Source of the DNA: Foetidibacter luteolus
GTDB lineage: Bacteria; Bacteroidota; Bacteroidia; Chitinophagales; Chitinophagaceae
DNA: 64,000 nt
NCBI RefSeq assembly: GCF_009650435.1
Contig: NZ_VVIP01000043.1
Coordinates: 124,001 to 188,000 of the forward strand
Direction of reading: 5' to 3'
In this document: piece by piece, positions 34,273 to 43,071 of the stretch
Numbering within the stretch: the stretch's first letter is position 1
Layout: each line of letters opens with the position of its first letter
Translations under genes and position numbers: made by a program
The notes under the pieces: model-generated
What the model saw: the letters and a program-made list of their open reading frames with translations, nothing else
What the model was told of the DNA's origin: nothing
The model's database searches: none

Positions 34273-34962
34273 CTAATCTTTTAAATAGGGCTCAAATATT
34301 TTTTGCCAGATGGCATATCCCTTTTCATTCATGTGCAGCCTGTCTTCTACGAATATATCTTCCATCACTTTTCCGTCGGCGTTAAACATAGCGTTGTAGA
34401 CATCAATGAATTTTGCTTTCTTTTCGGTTTCCAGAAAAGCTTTAATCTGGCCGTTGGCTTCTTCAAATTTCGGCCATAAATGCTGGCGGCTGGGGCTGGG
34501 CTTCATGGAAACAAAATCAACACGCACCTTCTTCCAGTGGCTACGTATATCGTTAAACAATGTTTTAAAGCGGCCTACAACAGTAGCAACAGACACAGTA
34601 TCAGAAGCGGCAAAATCATTTTCTCCGCAATAGATTATTATTTGCCTCGGCTTATACGGAAATATCACATCGTTTTCATAATGGATAAGGTCCGGCAGGC
34701 TGGAGCCGCCAAAGCCTCGGTTGATAATGGTATGAGACGGAAAGTATTGTTGCACGTCCGTCCACTTGGTAAACGAAGAACTGCCGACGAGCAAAATGGC
34801 TTTTCCGGGTGGAAAATTAAGGCTATCCTGCTGTTTAAATTTTTGGATGTCGTTGTAGAAAGGTGGTTGTTGGGCGTGGGTTTTACCTATAAGCAACATT
34901 ACAAACGCAATAAACAGCGTTGCTTTTCCTGCAGACAATCTTAAGCTTGAAATATTTACCAT
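34273..34962 (-). CDS. Secreted SGNH/GDSL hydrolase
   Basis: 229 residues from the ATG at 34962; a TTG two codons upstream is also in frame. Signal peptide about 1-30 (ending THAQQ). SGNH blocks are present: VGSSSFTKW (block I, with Ser as nucleophile and GSS in place of GDS), NRGFGGSSLPDL (block II Gly), YCGENDFA (block III Asn in GxND) and DRLHMNEKGY (block V Asp-x-x-His). Such enzymes remove acetyl or other acyl groups from sugars or lipids. Its place between GH3 and GH144-like genes suggests de-esterification of the polysaccharide substrate, though it is not in one uninterrupted operon with them. Confidence 0.88.
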   Translation of the reverse strand: MVNISSLRLSAGKATLFIAFVMLLIGKTHAQQPPFYNDIQKFKQQDSLNFPPGKAILLVGSSSFTKWTDVQQYFPSHTIINRGFGGSSLPDLIHYENDVIFPYKPRQIIIYCGENDFAASDTVSVATVVGRFKTLFNDIRSHWKKVRVDFVSMKPSPSRQHLWPKFEEANGQIKAFLETEKKAKFIDVYNAMFNADGKVMEDIFVEDRLHMNEKGYAIWQKIFEPYLKD

Positions 34963-35066
34963 AAACAAAATTGGCTTTTAATACAAGACGTTACAACTTA
35001 TTAAACTGAAAATATTCGTTCCTGTGAAAGTTAAAGATATCATTAGCTAATTGTAGCAGATGGCTG

Positions 35067-35085
35067 CTTTTTGCCAGGCAAAAAG
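35067..35085. promoter_or_regulatory. Palindrome upstream of the HicB-like gene
   Basis: CTTTTTGCC (35067-35075) and GGCAAAAAG (35077-35085) are perfect 9-bp arms around a single A, ending 23 bases before the ATG. It could be an operator, or a hairpin over the start region. Which is not decidable from sequence. Confidence 0.5.
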
Positions 35086-35108
35086 GAAGCTATAAATTAA
35101 CTTTAAGC

Positions 35109-35396
35109 ATGGAAAAATTTGTAGCTGTTATAGAAAAGGCTCCTCAAAATTACTCCGCTTATTTACCGGACGTTCCAGGCTGTATAAGTACCGGCAGCAC
35201 GCTTGATGAAACCCTTCACAACATAAGGGAAGCCCTTGAATTTCACCTGGAAACACTGGCCGATGAAGGCGCTGTTATGCCGGTGGCTTTTACCCTGGAA
35301 TCGCATTTATCCAATGGCGATATTATACTTGAGGAGGATGTTGTTATCGCATATGTTACCGTTGATATTCGCAGCGAATCCGCTACGCATAGTTAA
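35109..35396 (+). CDS. HicB-like protein without a HicA partner
   Basis: 95 residues. The partial RNase-H-like HicB fold is clear: FVAVIEKAPQNYSAYLPDVPGCISTGSTLDETLHNIREALEFHLE. The C-terminus lacks a ribbon-helix-helix or helix-turn-helix DNA-binding segment. HicB proteins normally neutralise the small RNA-cleaving toxin HicA, encoded next door. Here no 60-80-residue dsRBD-like gene is found on either side. It is therefore either a stand-alone UPF0150-type protein or a relic. It lies on the plus strand between convergent and divergent PUL genes. Confidence 0.82.
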   Translation: MEKFVAVIEKAPQNYSAYLPDVPGCISTGSTLDETLHNIREALEFHLETLADEGAVMPVAFTLESHLSNGDIILEEDVVIAYVTVDIRSESATHS

Positions 35397-35416
35397 GTAA
35401 AGCGACTGTAAAAGAG

Positions 35417-37579
35417 CTACTGTTTACTCACCGGCTTTTCGTTTGCCAGCTTCCTCAAAGCCTCCTGTACTTCCGGCGCACTCATAAATAGATTCCATAC
35501 CAGGCCCGAGCGATAGTTTTCTATCATCACCGTTACCGGCGCCTGGTTAAGGCCCATGAATATTTCTGAGCACCAGTTATTATCCAGGCTAAAAGCATCT
35601 TTAAAGCCATAATTACCCCATAAAAACTTACCATAGTTACGGTAATAATTTTTTAGCGCCACCATAGATTCGGCAGGCGTATAAGGAAACGAGGCCAATG
35701 CACCGGTAGCGGTAAGTTTGCCTTTATCCGCATGCGGTACGGGTTCATCCGCGGCATAATTGTGCGGGCCATCACTGGCCGTTAAACCCCATGCTTCCGG
35801 GCCATAACCGTTATGATTTTGCGGGTTAGCCACACAGTACCTGTAGTTGATTAAAGCGATGTTTTTATTGTTCCCGAAATAGTTGGTATAAGCATCTGAA
35901 AACGTATGCGGGTTAAGCCCCATAAAGGAATAGTGCACAAAGAAGAGCGGCCCGCCGTTAGATACGCCCACCTTTAACGGAATACCAAAATAAGTGTTGC
36001 CATTGGTATAGTGAGAGCCATCTTCTGTTTGCCCCCATGCACTGCGGTATTGCTGTGCTTTTTCTTCCTGGCTGGCCCAGCCTGTGTAATACATAGAAGC
36101 AGGTACGCCATGTGTTGAAGAGGCAATGGCAAGAAAATAGGTTATCAACGTTTCATTCCATCCAATGAGGTTGTGGTTGATGATCCATTCCTTATCCGGC
36201 GACCAGTGCCAGAACAAATATTTACTGTCTTTTTCCTTACGGTACCAATCCCATTCAACGCCGTTCCATACTTTATTAATACGTTGCCTGATGGTGGCTT
36301 CTGCCTTTGTATTGCGGTTGAAATATTGCCGGGCCACCAGCAAACCCTGCATTAAAAAAGAAGTTTCCACCAGGTCGCCGCCATTGTCGTTATCGCCGAA
36401 AAACGGAACTACTTTGCCGGTATTGCCGTCTATAAAATGCGGAAAAGCGCCATGAAATTTTTCCGCTTTTTCCAGGAAGAGGGTAATCCTGTCAAACCGG
36501 TTTATCAACTGCTCACGTGTAATAAATTTCCTTTCCGCCCCTGCAATCAATGCCATCATGCCAAACCCTGAAGCGCCTGCGGCTATCATGTTACTGCGGC
36601 CGGGGATATCTTCCAATGCAAGGCCACTGTTGGGTTCCGCGCCATCCCAATAGTAACGGAAGTTGGCTTCCTGCACCATACTGAGTAGTGCGGAATCTGA
36701 CATGGGGTGCGTGCTGGCAGAAACCATGTTGGATAAAGCTGATTCATGATAATTCTCATCCAGCAGGCTTATGCGGTAGAAAAATTTTTTGCCGGTAGTA
36801 TCTGTGTAATCCGCGTAGCTGTTAAAATAAGTTGGTTGCACTGCTACAGGATAAAAAATTTTTCCGTTGCCAGAGCGGTATAGTTTAACATACTTTGCAC
36901 CATTTTGGACAACGGGTTTCCAGGCAATATCCACATGCTTTTCATAAGCTTTAGCCTGTACAATTACAGGTACCGGTAAAACTTTTGCAATAGCATCTGC
37001 CGGTAAAAGCTCTACCTGGTCTATGTATATTTTATGCTCTTGCCCATCATTACCGGCCTGCCTGAAAATAATTTGCTGAATGGCCCTGGCATCCGCACTA
37101 AGTTCTGCCAGCGGTATTTTTACAGCCCGCCATTTGCCGGCTTGAGCAGATGCGACAAAATCTCCCAATGCAAGGAAGGATGAACTGTCTTTTTCATTTT
37201 GCACCACCGCTATTTGTGGCAACCCGGTTTTACCTGTTTGCGGTGTTGCTATGTATAGCCAGAAAACCAGTTGTGTTGCATCAGTAAAATTATCAACGCC
37301 CCTTAACTCTCTATATTGTAAGGCTGCCTGCCAGTTGCCATCCGTGGCGGAAACGTAATGCAACTCCAATGCATTGCCGGGGGTAAAGTATTGCCCGGTT
37401 GACACCGGCAGTTTTTGCCGCACATTTTTTATCCATGACTTACCGCTGTAACCTGCCGAACTGTAATAATAGCTGCCGGCCATGGGGCTGTTTACAAAGA
37501 ATGCTTTATCGTACCGGCGCTCCTGCGCATGCAGAAGCGTGTATGTTAAAAGGAAAGCAAGCAATAGTTTGTTCTTCAT
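35417..37579 (-). CDS. PF10091 glucoamylase-like protein (GH144-type glucanase) with N-terminal sugar-binding modules
   Basis: 720 residues with a signal peptide (1-18, ending LLHAQ). An N-terminal beta-sandwich (about 20-200) looks like a carbohydrate-binding module. A fibronectin-III-like linker follows (about 205-295), then the (alpha/alpha)6 PF10091 domain (about 300-710). Catalytic-domain landmarks are ANFRYYWDGAEPNSGLALED, SGFGMMALIAGAERKFITREQ, FPHFIDGNTGKVVPFFGDNDNGGDLVETSFLMQGLL and the closing MIENYRSGLVWNLFMSAPEV. The family founder in Chitinophaga is an endo-beta-1,2-glucanase (GH144). It is paralogous to the next gene but not adjacent; 630 bases of repeats separate them. Confidence 0.9.
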   Translation of the reverse strand: MKNKLLLAFLLTYTLLHAQERRYDKAFFVNSPMAGSYYYSSAGYSGKSWIKNVRQKLPVSTGQYFTPGNALELHYVSATDGNWQAALQYRELRGVDNFTDATQLVFWLYIATPQTGKTGLPQIAVVQNEKDSSSFLALGDFVASAQAGKWRAVKIPLAELSADARAIQQIIFRQAGNDGQEHKIYIDQVELLPADAIAKVLPVPVIVQAKAYEKHVDIAWKPVVQNGAKYVKLYRSGNGKIFYPVAVQPTYFNSYADYTDTTGKKFFYRISLLDENYHESALSNMVSASTHPMSDSALLSMVQEANFRYYWDGAEPNSGLALEDIPGRSNMIAAGASGFGMMALIAGAERKFITREQLINRFDRITLFLEKAEKFHGAFPHFIDGNTGKVVPFFGDNDNGGDLVETSFLMQGLLVARQYFNRNTKAEATIRQRINKVWNGVEWDWYRKEKDSKYLFWHWSPDKEWIINHNLIGWNETLITYFLAIASSTHGVPASMYYTGWASQEEKAQQYRSAWGQTEDGSHYTNGNTYFGIPLKVGVSNGGPLFFVHYSFMGLNPHTFSDAYTNYFGNNKNIALINYRYCVANPQNHNGYGPEAWGLTASDGPHNYAADEPVPHADKGKLTATGALASFPYTPAESMVALKNYYRNYGKFLWGNYGFKDAFSLDNNWCSEIFMGLNQAPVTVMIENYRSGLVWNLFMSAPEVQEALRKLANEKPVSKQ

Positions 37580-37689
37580 GGTTATTTTATTTATTAAACT
37601 TCTTTGGGTTTAATTTTAATAAAGTCAGAGACTTGATGCATAAGGCTGCGAAGTCTGGAGACTTCGCAGAGCGCTTCTTATGTAAGTGT

Positions 37690-37985
37690 TTATGATACCA
37701 ACTGAATAGCCTTGTGGCATCTTCGTTGCGTCGCAATCCGTTCATCGGTTGGTTCTTTGGGCGGCTTTTCAGACCCGGATAGCGCTGGTGCGTGGAGACA
37801 CGCACCAGGGAAACGGGAGACACGTACCTGGGATTGGAGCAGTTTCTGCCGCCTCCGGCGCCAGAAACGTTGCCGGCAACGGGTTAGAACGCTATTGAGG
37901 CTTAGAATTGTAATATTCCAAAACATGGAATTTTGAATAGAAAAACATTGATATGCTGGTGCGTGAAGACACGCACCAGGGGTTG
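37690..37985 (+). repeat. Composite dispersed repeat (family C plus CTGGTGCGTG hairpins)
   Basis: It starts with the family C landmarks CGTTGCGTCGCAATCCGTTCATC (37724-37746) and TTTGGGCGGCTTTT. Hairpin 1 has arms CTGGTGCGTG (37785-37794) and CACGCACCAG (37799-37808) with loop GAGA. An imperfect TTTCTG/CAGAAA hairpin (37842-37867), a CGTTGCCGGCAACG palindrome (37868-37881) and hairpin 2 with the same arms and loop AAGA (37956-37979) follow. The same series appears inverted at 52.2-52.4 kb. The gap 37580-38210 contains no gene. Confidence 0.8.
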
Positions 37986-38054
37986 GTTTCCCAATTGCTT
38001 TTACATTGAACTTTGAACACAAGAACATTGAACAATCAAAGCCTGTTACCCAAT

Positions 38055-38130
38055 GCCGCGTAGAGAACAGAACGTACAAGTGAGTGACACAACGGAAGCC
38101 TCATAGTAGTTCCTGCTGCCGGGCCCTTAA
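38055..38130. repeat. Dispersed repeat family B copy
   Basis: GAACAGAACGTACAAGTGAG (38067-38086) and TGACACAACGGAAGCCTCATA, ending at CTGCTGCCGGGCCC (38112-38125). The GGGCCC end is shared with the copies at 48.1 kb and 52.08 kb. Confidence 0.65.
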
Positions 38131-38210
38131 GAAAATTCATTGGTCAACAAGACAGAAAGTCAAAGAGCAAAAAATAAGTAACCGGGTAATATTAGAATGC
38201 CGCTCTGCAT

Positions 38211-39551
38211 TTACTGTTTGTAATACTTGCTTTCAAAGCCCAGGCGTTTAAGGCCGTTCTGTATATCGGGTATGCTCATAAAAAGCTTCCATAACAAGCC
38301 TGTACGATAGTTTTCCATCATCACAATGATAGGCCCCTGGTCTATGGCCAGGTGTGATTTGGCGTACCAGTTCTGCGACTCGTTGAAACCATCCACAAAG
38401 CCGTATTCGCTCCATATCTTATCTCCCAGATCATCGTAAAAATGGCGGAGGGCCTTCATGGAATATTCCGGTGTATATGGAAAGGCAGACAGCGCCGCGG
38501 TTGGTGCAATAGTACCGCCGTCGTTATCGGGCGAATAGGCGTTGTAGCCGTTGTATGTATCGCCTGCGGTTAGTCCCCAGCAGTTTTCGCCATAACCTTT
38601 ATAATGATTGGGATTGGCCACACAATGTTTGTAATTAATGAGTGTGTGGTTATAATTCTGCTGCCAGTAATCGGCGTAACGGTCTTTTAATCCGTTCGGG
38701 TCAAGCCCCAGGAAAGAGTAATGCGTGAAGAACAGCGGCCCGCCATAATCGAAACCCAAGGGTAGCTTAACACCATAAAACTCCTTGCCATTTTTAAAGT
38801 GGCTGCTTTCTGCCCAGCACTGGTGGTACACCCTCGGATTAATAGGGTAGCGCGGCGCAGATGCGGCCAGTATGTAAGTGATGAGTGTTTCGTTCCAGCC
38901 ACGCAATTCAAAGTTCATGGCCCAATCGTAGTTGGGGCTCCAGTGCCAGTAAAGCAAGTCCATATTGCCGCGGGTATGCCAGTTGAAATCAGCCTCTTCC
39001 CATAGCCAACCGATGCGGTTGCGCAGCTCCCGCTCTACGGGGTTATCCGCGGTAAAGTATTGCCTTACGCAAAGAAGGCCCTGGAAGAGGAAAGAGCTTT
39101 CCACCAGGTCGGCAGCATCATCCCTGCGGCTGAAAGGGATGGTTTTGCCTGTGGCGCCATCCATCCAATGCGGAAATATACCATGATAAGCCTGCGCCTT
39201 TAGCAGGAAATTGACCATTTTAAGCAACCTTGCCGACACGGAATCACGTGGTACCCATTTGCGTTCGGCAGCAACAATCATGGCCATTACGCCAAAGCCG
39301 GTGCCGCCGGTAGTTACCACTTCATCGCCATAATCGTAAGACCGGTTGCTGCGCTCACGGGCCATACCACTTACGGGGTGTCCAAACTCCCAGAAATAGC
39401 GAAAGGTTTGTTTTTGCACCAGCTCCATCAGGGCGGTGTCGGAAAGATTTTTGGGACGGTTGAGGGGGTTGAAGGGGGAGGTATTTTGGGCTTGCACATG
39501 GAAATTTATTGACGCAATGCAGCACAGACACAAAAGAAAACTCCGTTTCAT
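38211..39551 (-). CDS. PF10091 glucoamylase-like protein (GH144-type endo-beta-1,2-glucanase candidate)
   Basis: 446 residues, essentially one catalytic domain behind a signal peptide (1-21). It shows FRYFWEFGHPVSGMARERS, TGGTGFGVMAMIVAAERKWVPRD, FPHWMDGATGKTIPFSRRDDAADLVESSFLFQGLL, WHWSPNYDWAMN and the closing MMENYRTGLLWKLFMSIPDI. The size and single-domain form match the GH144 endo-beta-1,2-glucanases known from Chitinophaga and Bacteroides. It begins 47 bases after the FG-GAP lipoprotein gene, so it is part of the SusCD operon. Substrate is inferred from family and from the GH3 neighbour. Confidence 0.92.
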   Translation of the reverse strand: MKRSFLLCLCCIASINFHVQAQNTSPFNPLNRPKNLSDTALMELVQKQTFRYFWEFGHPVSGMARERSNRSYDYGDEVVTTGGTGFGVMAMIVAAERKWVPRDSVSARLLKMVNFLLKAQAYHGIFPHWMDGATGKTIPFSRRDDAADLVESSFLFQGLLCVRQYFTADNPVERELRNRIGWLWEEADFNWHTRGNMDLLYWHWSPNYDWAMNFELRGWNETLITYILAASAPRYPINPRVYHQCWAESSHFKNGKEFYGVKLPLGFDYGGPLFFTHYSFLGLDPNGLKDRYADYWQQNYNHTLINYKHCVANPNHYKGYGENCWGLTAGDTYNGYNAYSPDNDGGTIAPTAALSAFPYTPEYSMKALRHFYDDLGDKIWSEYGFVDGFNESQNWYAKSHLAIDQGPIIVMMENYRTGLLWKLFMSIPDIQNGLKRLGFESKYYKQ

Positions 39552-39598
39552 TAAATAAGTTTTTACGGTTAACCAAATACAAACTAAAGAGGCATGAG

Positions 39599-42500
39599 CT
39601 ATTGTTTCGCCGGGGCATAAAACAAAAGCGGCTCATTGTTACGGGCGACAAGTAAAATGTTCCCTTTGCCTTTATGCAGCCATTTTATATCCCGCACCTG
39701 GCCTTTAACAGATAAGAGATCAGGCTGCCTTATATAAGTGACCTTATTGCTTAAAAATTTAAAGAGTGCCAGAGGCTGGGCATCATAGCGGCCTTCATAT
39801 GGTATTACATCGAAAAAATTACCACCGGCTAAGTAAGCTTCTCCACTACCAGTTAAAGGCAGTTTTTGAAAAGAAAATACCGGAGCAAGCTGAAGGTGCG
39901 CTGGTAAATCATTGATTGCAAACCCGCCTTTTCCATCACCATAACAAACAGCAGAGCCGAGTCTTTCTGCTATCATGGGCTTAATGGTATCTATCCATCC
40001 ATAAAATACATCCTTCATTGGCACACCAGCATACTCGGCATATAAGAGATAATGCTTTTTCAATTGAGGCAAGGGGCGTTCCACCTCGTCTTTCGCCAAA
40101 AAAGGATATTCCTTTCCATCAATTGTATATGCCACTAATTGATCTGCCATCCCATTTTTGTTGTAATCGGAAACATACATTTTCAATGGGCCGTTTTTGC
40201 CGCTCCAAAATTTATTGTTGTGCCCCCAGTTTCCGGCGAGAATGTCTGGCTTTCCATCTTTATTTACATCGTCAACAAAAACAGATTGCCAAAGACCTGT
40301 TGAATTGGGAATTTCTTGTTTTGTAAAAGCAGACTTATTGTTAATAAAAATTGTCAGGGGCATCCATTCACCTGTTACTACTAAATCCTGCCAGCCATCA
40401 TTGTTTATATCCGCAAAGGCTGAAGCAGTAACCATACCAATTTCCCTGAGATTTATCTTACCTGGACCGGCCAAACTGAACTTTCCTTGCCCGTTATTCA
40501 GAAACAAAAATGAAGTTTGTGGATAGCCATAAGCCACAGGGTCGGCAAGGGTGCCAATAAACAAATCATTGTCGCCATCTTTATCAACATCAGCAGCAGA
40601 TACACAGGATTTACTAGCGTACATAGCAGGTAAAGCTTCCATACTGCGTTTAAAGTGTCCTTTACCATCATTTAAGTACAGCCTGTCTAATAAACCTGGG
40701 TTGTTGCCCTTTAGTTCATTACCACCACTTACAACATATAAGTCTTTGTAATTGTCCCCGTTAGCATCAAAAAAAAGAGCATCCACATCTTCGCACCCCG
40801 CGTCCGGATTGAAAATGGCTGTATCTGAAGCAAGAAAGTTTCCGGATAGCTGCTGAACCATTAAGGCGCCGGCCTGGCCTTTTGCGCCGCAGGCATAAAA
40901 ATCGTCCAGCCCGTCTCCATTAATGTCCGCGACAGCTATTTTTGGGCCACGTGTTGACTGTGCATGGGGTATGAGGTATTGTACATTAAAGTCGTCAAAG
41001 CCATCTTCTTTGTGCCGCCAGTTACAGGTGATTGAATCTGTTTTGTCAAGAACAAGCGGCAGTTGTTCCTTAAACCAACTACTGTAAACAAATATGCCGG
41101 CTGCATTTTTCTGCGACACCTGTAACAATTGATTGGCTTTTACATTCCTGATAGTCTCACAGCGCTGATTTGGCCACACGATAAGTACGCTGTCCAGCAT
41201 ACCCGCAGAATCAAGGCCAAAGTGAAGGCGTGTATCGCAGGAGGATTGAAACCCCCTTGTAAGCATTAGCTGCTGGTATTGCATTTTATCGCCGGAAAAC
41301 AGATAGGCTTTTGCACCGATACTGTTTGTATTGAGCCCATCGCCCTTAAAAAGGATAGAGAGATAATTTTTTTGGGGAGCATTATTTTTCAATACAACGG
41401 CAGGGGCATCAATACAATTGATAACAAGGTCTAATCTGCCATCATTATCAAGGTCTGCATAAGCTGCTCCGTTATAATAACCCTTCATTTTACCTGTTCC
41501 CCAGGCATCACTTACATCTTTGAAAGATAAATTGCCATCGCCTTTAAACAGGAATGGGTGCGAACTTCCATCGGGCATTTTTTCAAGTGCCTGGTCATCA
41601 AACTTATCAGTTTGATTTAATGCCTGGTGAACCGCGATATTTGAAACAAAACGGATATAGTCCAAATCAACAGGCCGCTTTACGATGCCGCTGGAAATAA
41701 ATAAATCTTTGTTGCCATCATTATCAAAATCAGCAAACAATGGAGCCCAACTCCAGTCAGTGGCAGATACGCCGCTTAGCAACGCCGTTTCGCTAAAACT
41801 ATTTCCGCTACCATTATTTTGCTGTAAACAGTTTTTTGAGTACTGGTACTGGTAACCATTATTTACCAGCTTTACACGGTATATGTCCGGATTTTCATCA
41901 CTTCCGTATGTCTTCAATGTTTTTTCATCAGGAGGAAGCATGTCTACCGTAACAATATCCAACTGTCCGTCATTATTATAATCAGCGGCATCATTGCCCA
42001 TACTAAACCTGCTGTAATGGTTAAAATGTTTGGCTCCACTTTCGGTAAAAGTACCATTGCCGTTATTGAGGTAATAGTAATCATTCTCATGAAAATCATT
42101 CCCTACATATACATCTTCCCATCCATCGTTGTTAAAGTCAGCTATTGATAAGCCAAGACCATAACCGAGGCTGCTTTGGTAAAGACCAGCAAAAGAAGAA
42201 ACGTCCGAAAACTTTTTCTCAGCCGTATTCATATCATTTCTGAAAAGTCTGTCGCCGGCATTAGGATCATATTTACGACGCATGCCTGTATCAGGAATAT
42301 TTTCGTTACGGGCGTGAGATTGGTTAAGCAGGTAACAGTCTAAATCTCCGTCATGATCATAATCAAAGAAGGCGGCTTGTGTACTGAAACCTGAAAAATC
42401 AAGCCCGTAGGTTGCTGCACTTTCTGTAAACGTGCCATTTTTATTGTTTATGTATAACTGATTTTTTCCCTTAAGACCAAAGCTGTTGCTTACAGCACAA

Positions 42501-42886
42501 ACATAAATGTCAAGATATCCATCACCGTTTACATCTGCCATGGTAACACCGCTGCACCAATCTGCAATTCCCTTTACACCAGCTTTTTCAGTAATATCCT
42601 CAAACTTAAAATCTCCCTTATTTAGATAAAGTTTATTAGCGCCATTGCTATTGGCTGAAAAATATATATCGGTTAAACCATCGTTATTGATATCTCCAAT
42701 GGCAACACCACCGCCATTGTAGTAATAGAGGTAATACAGTATGCCGAAAACCTTGTGCTTTTCAAGCTTGTTCGCAAACTGAATGTTTGTATGGGATGAG
42801 GGCAGTATTTCAAAAACCGTATCCTCGCTTCTGCAAGACAAAAAGCCGATGATTACCAGGATAAGATACGTTCTATACGATTTCAT
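39599..42886 (-). CDS. FG-GAP/VCBS repeat lipoprotein with ASPIC/UnbV domain (CRTAC1 family)
   Basis: 1095 residues. The N-terminus ends in FLSC (residue 18), a plausible lipobox, followed by acidic residues typical of surface-exposed Bacteroidota lipoproteins. At least ten Ca2+-binding loops of the type D-x-[DN]-x-DG-x-x-D recur (for example DINNDGLTD, DVNGDGYLD, DYDHDGDLD). They build one or two integrin-like beta-propellers. An ASPIC/UnbV domain lies in the middle (about 500-600: NSIGAKAYLFSGDK, DSVLIVWPNQRCETI). It lies between SusD and the GH144-like gene on the same strand. It probably binds the glycan or an outer-surface partner; an enzymatic role is not known. Confidence 0.9.
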   Translation of the reverse strand: MKSYRTYLILVIIGFLSCRSEDTVFEILPSSHTNIQFANKLEKHKVFGILYYLYYYNGGGVAIGDINNDGLTDIYFSANSNGANKLYLNKGDFKFEDITEKAGVKGIADWCSGVTMADVNGDGYLDIYVCAVSNSFGLKGKNQLYINNKNGTFTESAATYGLDFSGFSTQAAFFDYDHDGDLDCYLLNQSHARNENIPDTGMRRKYDPNAGDRLFRNDMNTAEKKFSDVSSFAGLYQSSLGYGLGLSIADFNNDGWEDVYVGNDFHENDYYYLNNGNGTFTESGAKHFNHYSRFSMGNDAADYNNDGQLDIVTVDMLPPDEKTLKTYGSDENPDIYRVKLVNNGYQYQYSKNCLQQNNGSGNSFSETALLSGVSATDWSWAPLFADFDNDGNKDLFISSGIVKRPVDLDYIRFVSNIAVHQALNQTDKFDDQALEKMPDGSSHPFLFKGDGNLSFKDVSDAWGTGKMKGYYNGAAYADLDNDGRLDLVINCIDAPAVVLKNNAPQKNYLSILFKGDGLNTNSIGAKAYLFSGDKMQYQQLMLTRGFQSSCDTRLHFGLDSAGMLDSVLIVWPNQRCETIRNVKANQLLQVSQKNAAGIFVYSSWFKEQLPLVLDKTDSITCNWRHKEDGFDDFNVQYLIPHAQSTRGPKIAVADINGDGLDDFYACGAKGQAGALMVQQLSGNFLASDTAIFNPDAGCEDVDALFFDANGDNYKDLYVVSGGNELKGNNPGLLDRLYLNDGKGHFKRSMEALPAMYASKSCVSAADVDKDGDNDLFIGTLADPVAYGYPQTSFLFLNNGQGKFSLAGPGKINLREIGMVTASAFADINNDGWQDLVVTGEWMPLTIFINNKSAFTKQEIPNSTGLWQSVFVDDVNKDGKPDILAGNWGHNNKFWSGKNGPLKMYVSDYNKNGMADQLVAYTIDGKEYPFLAKDEVERPLPQLKKHYLLYAEYAGVPMKDVFYGWIDTIKPMIAERLGSAVCYGDGKGGFAINDLPAHLQLAPVFSFQKLPLTGSGEAYLAGGNFFDVIPYEGRYDAQPLALFKFLSNKVTYIRQPDLLSVKGQVRDIKWLHKGKGNILLVARNNEPLLFYAPAKQ

Positions 42887-43016
42887 TGTAAATTAATTGT
42901 TTTCCATTTCAAGTTAGGCAATACCGAAGTGGAACCATTTTATTGTTTTTGAAACTCCTGAATCCTGCAAAGAAGATGCTGTATTAGTTTCCAGCTAACG
43001 ATAACGATCTAACCAA

Positions 43017-43049
43017 TACAAAGGGCTGCGCTTGCGGCAGCCCTTTGTA
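43017..43049. promoter_or_regulatory. Long hairpin between susD and the FG-GAP gene
   Basis: A 13-bp perfect stem, TACAAAGGGCTGC (43017-43029) and GCAGCCCTTTGTA (43037-43049), with a 7-base loop, lies 22 bases after the susD stop. No T-run follows on the minus strand. It could stabilise the susCD mRNA against 3' decay or reduce read-through into the downstream genes. Confidence 0.6.
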
Positions 43050-43071
43050 AATTGATTGATTAATAACACTA

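Noticed and set aside
37785..37979. CRISPR array suggested by repeated CTGGTGCGTG units
   Set aside because: Only two units with irregular spacing, palindromic and found again elsewhere in inverted form; no cas genes.
37690..38079. 129-codon minus-strand frame in the gap between the two glucanase-like genes
   Set aside because: Low complexity and repeat-derived, with twice-repeated PGACLHAPA from the CTGGTGCGTG hairpins.
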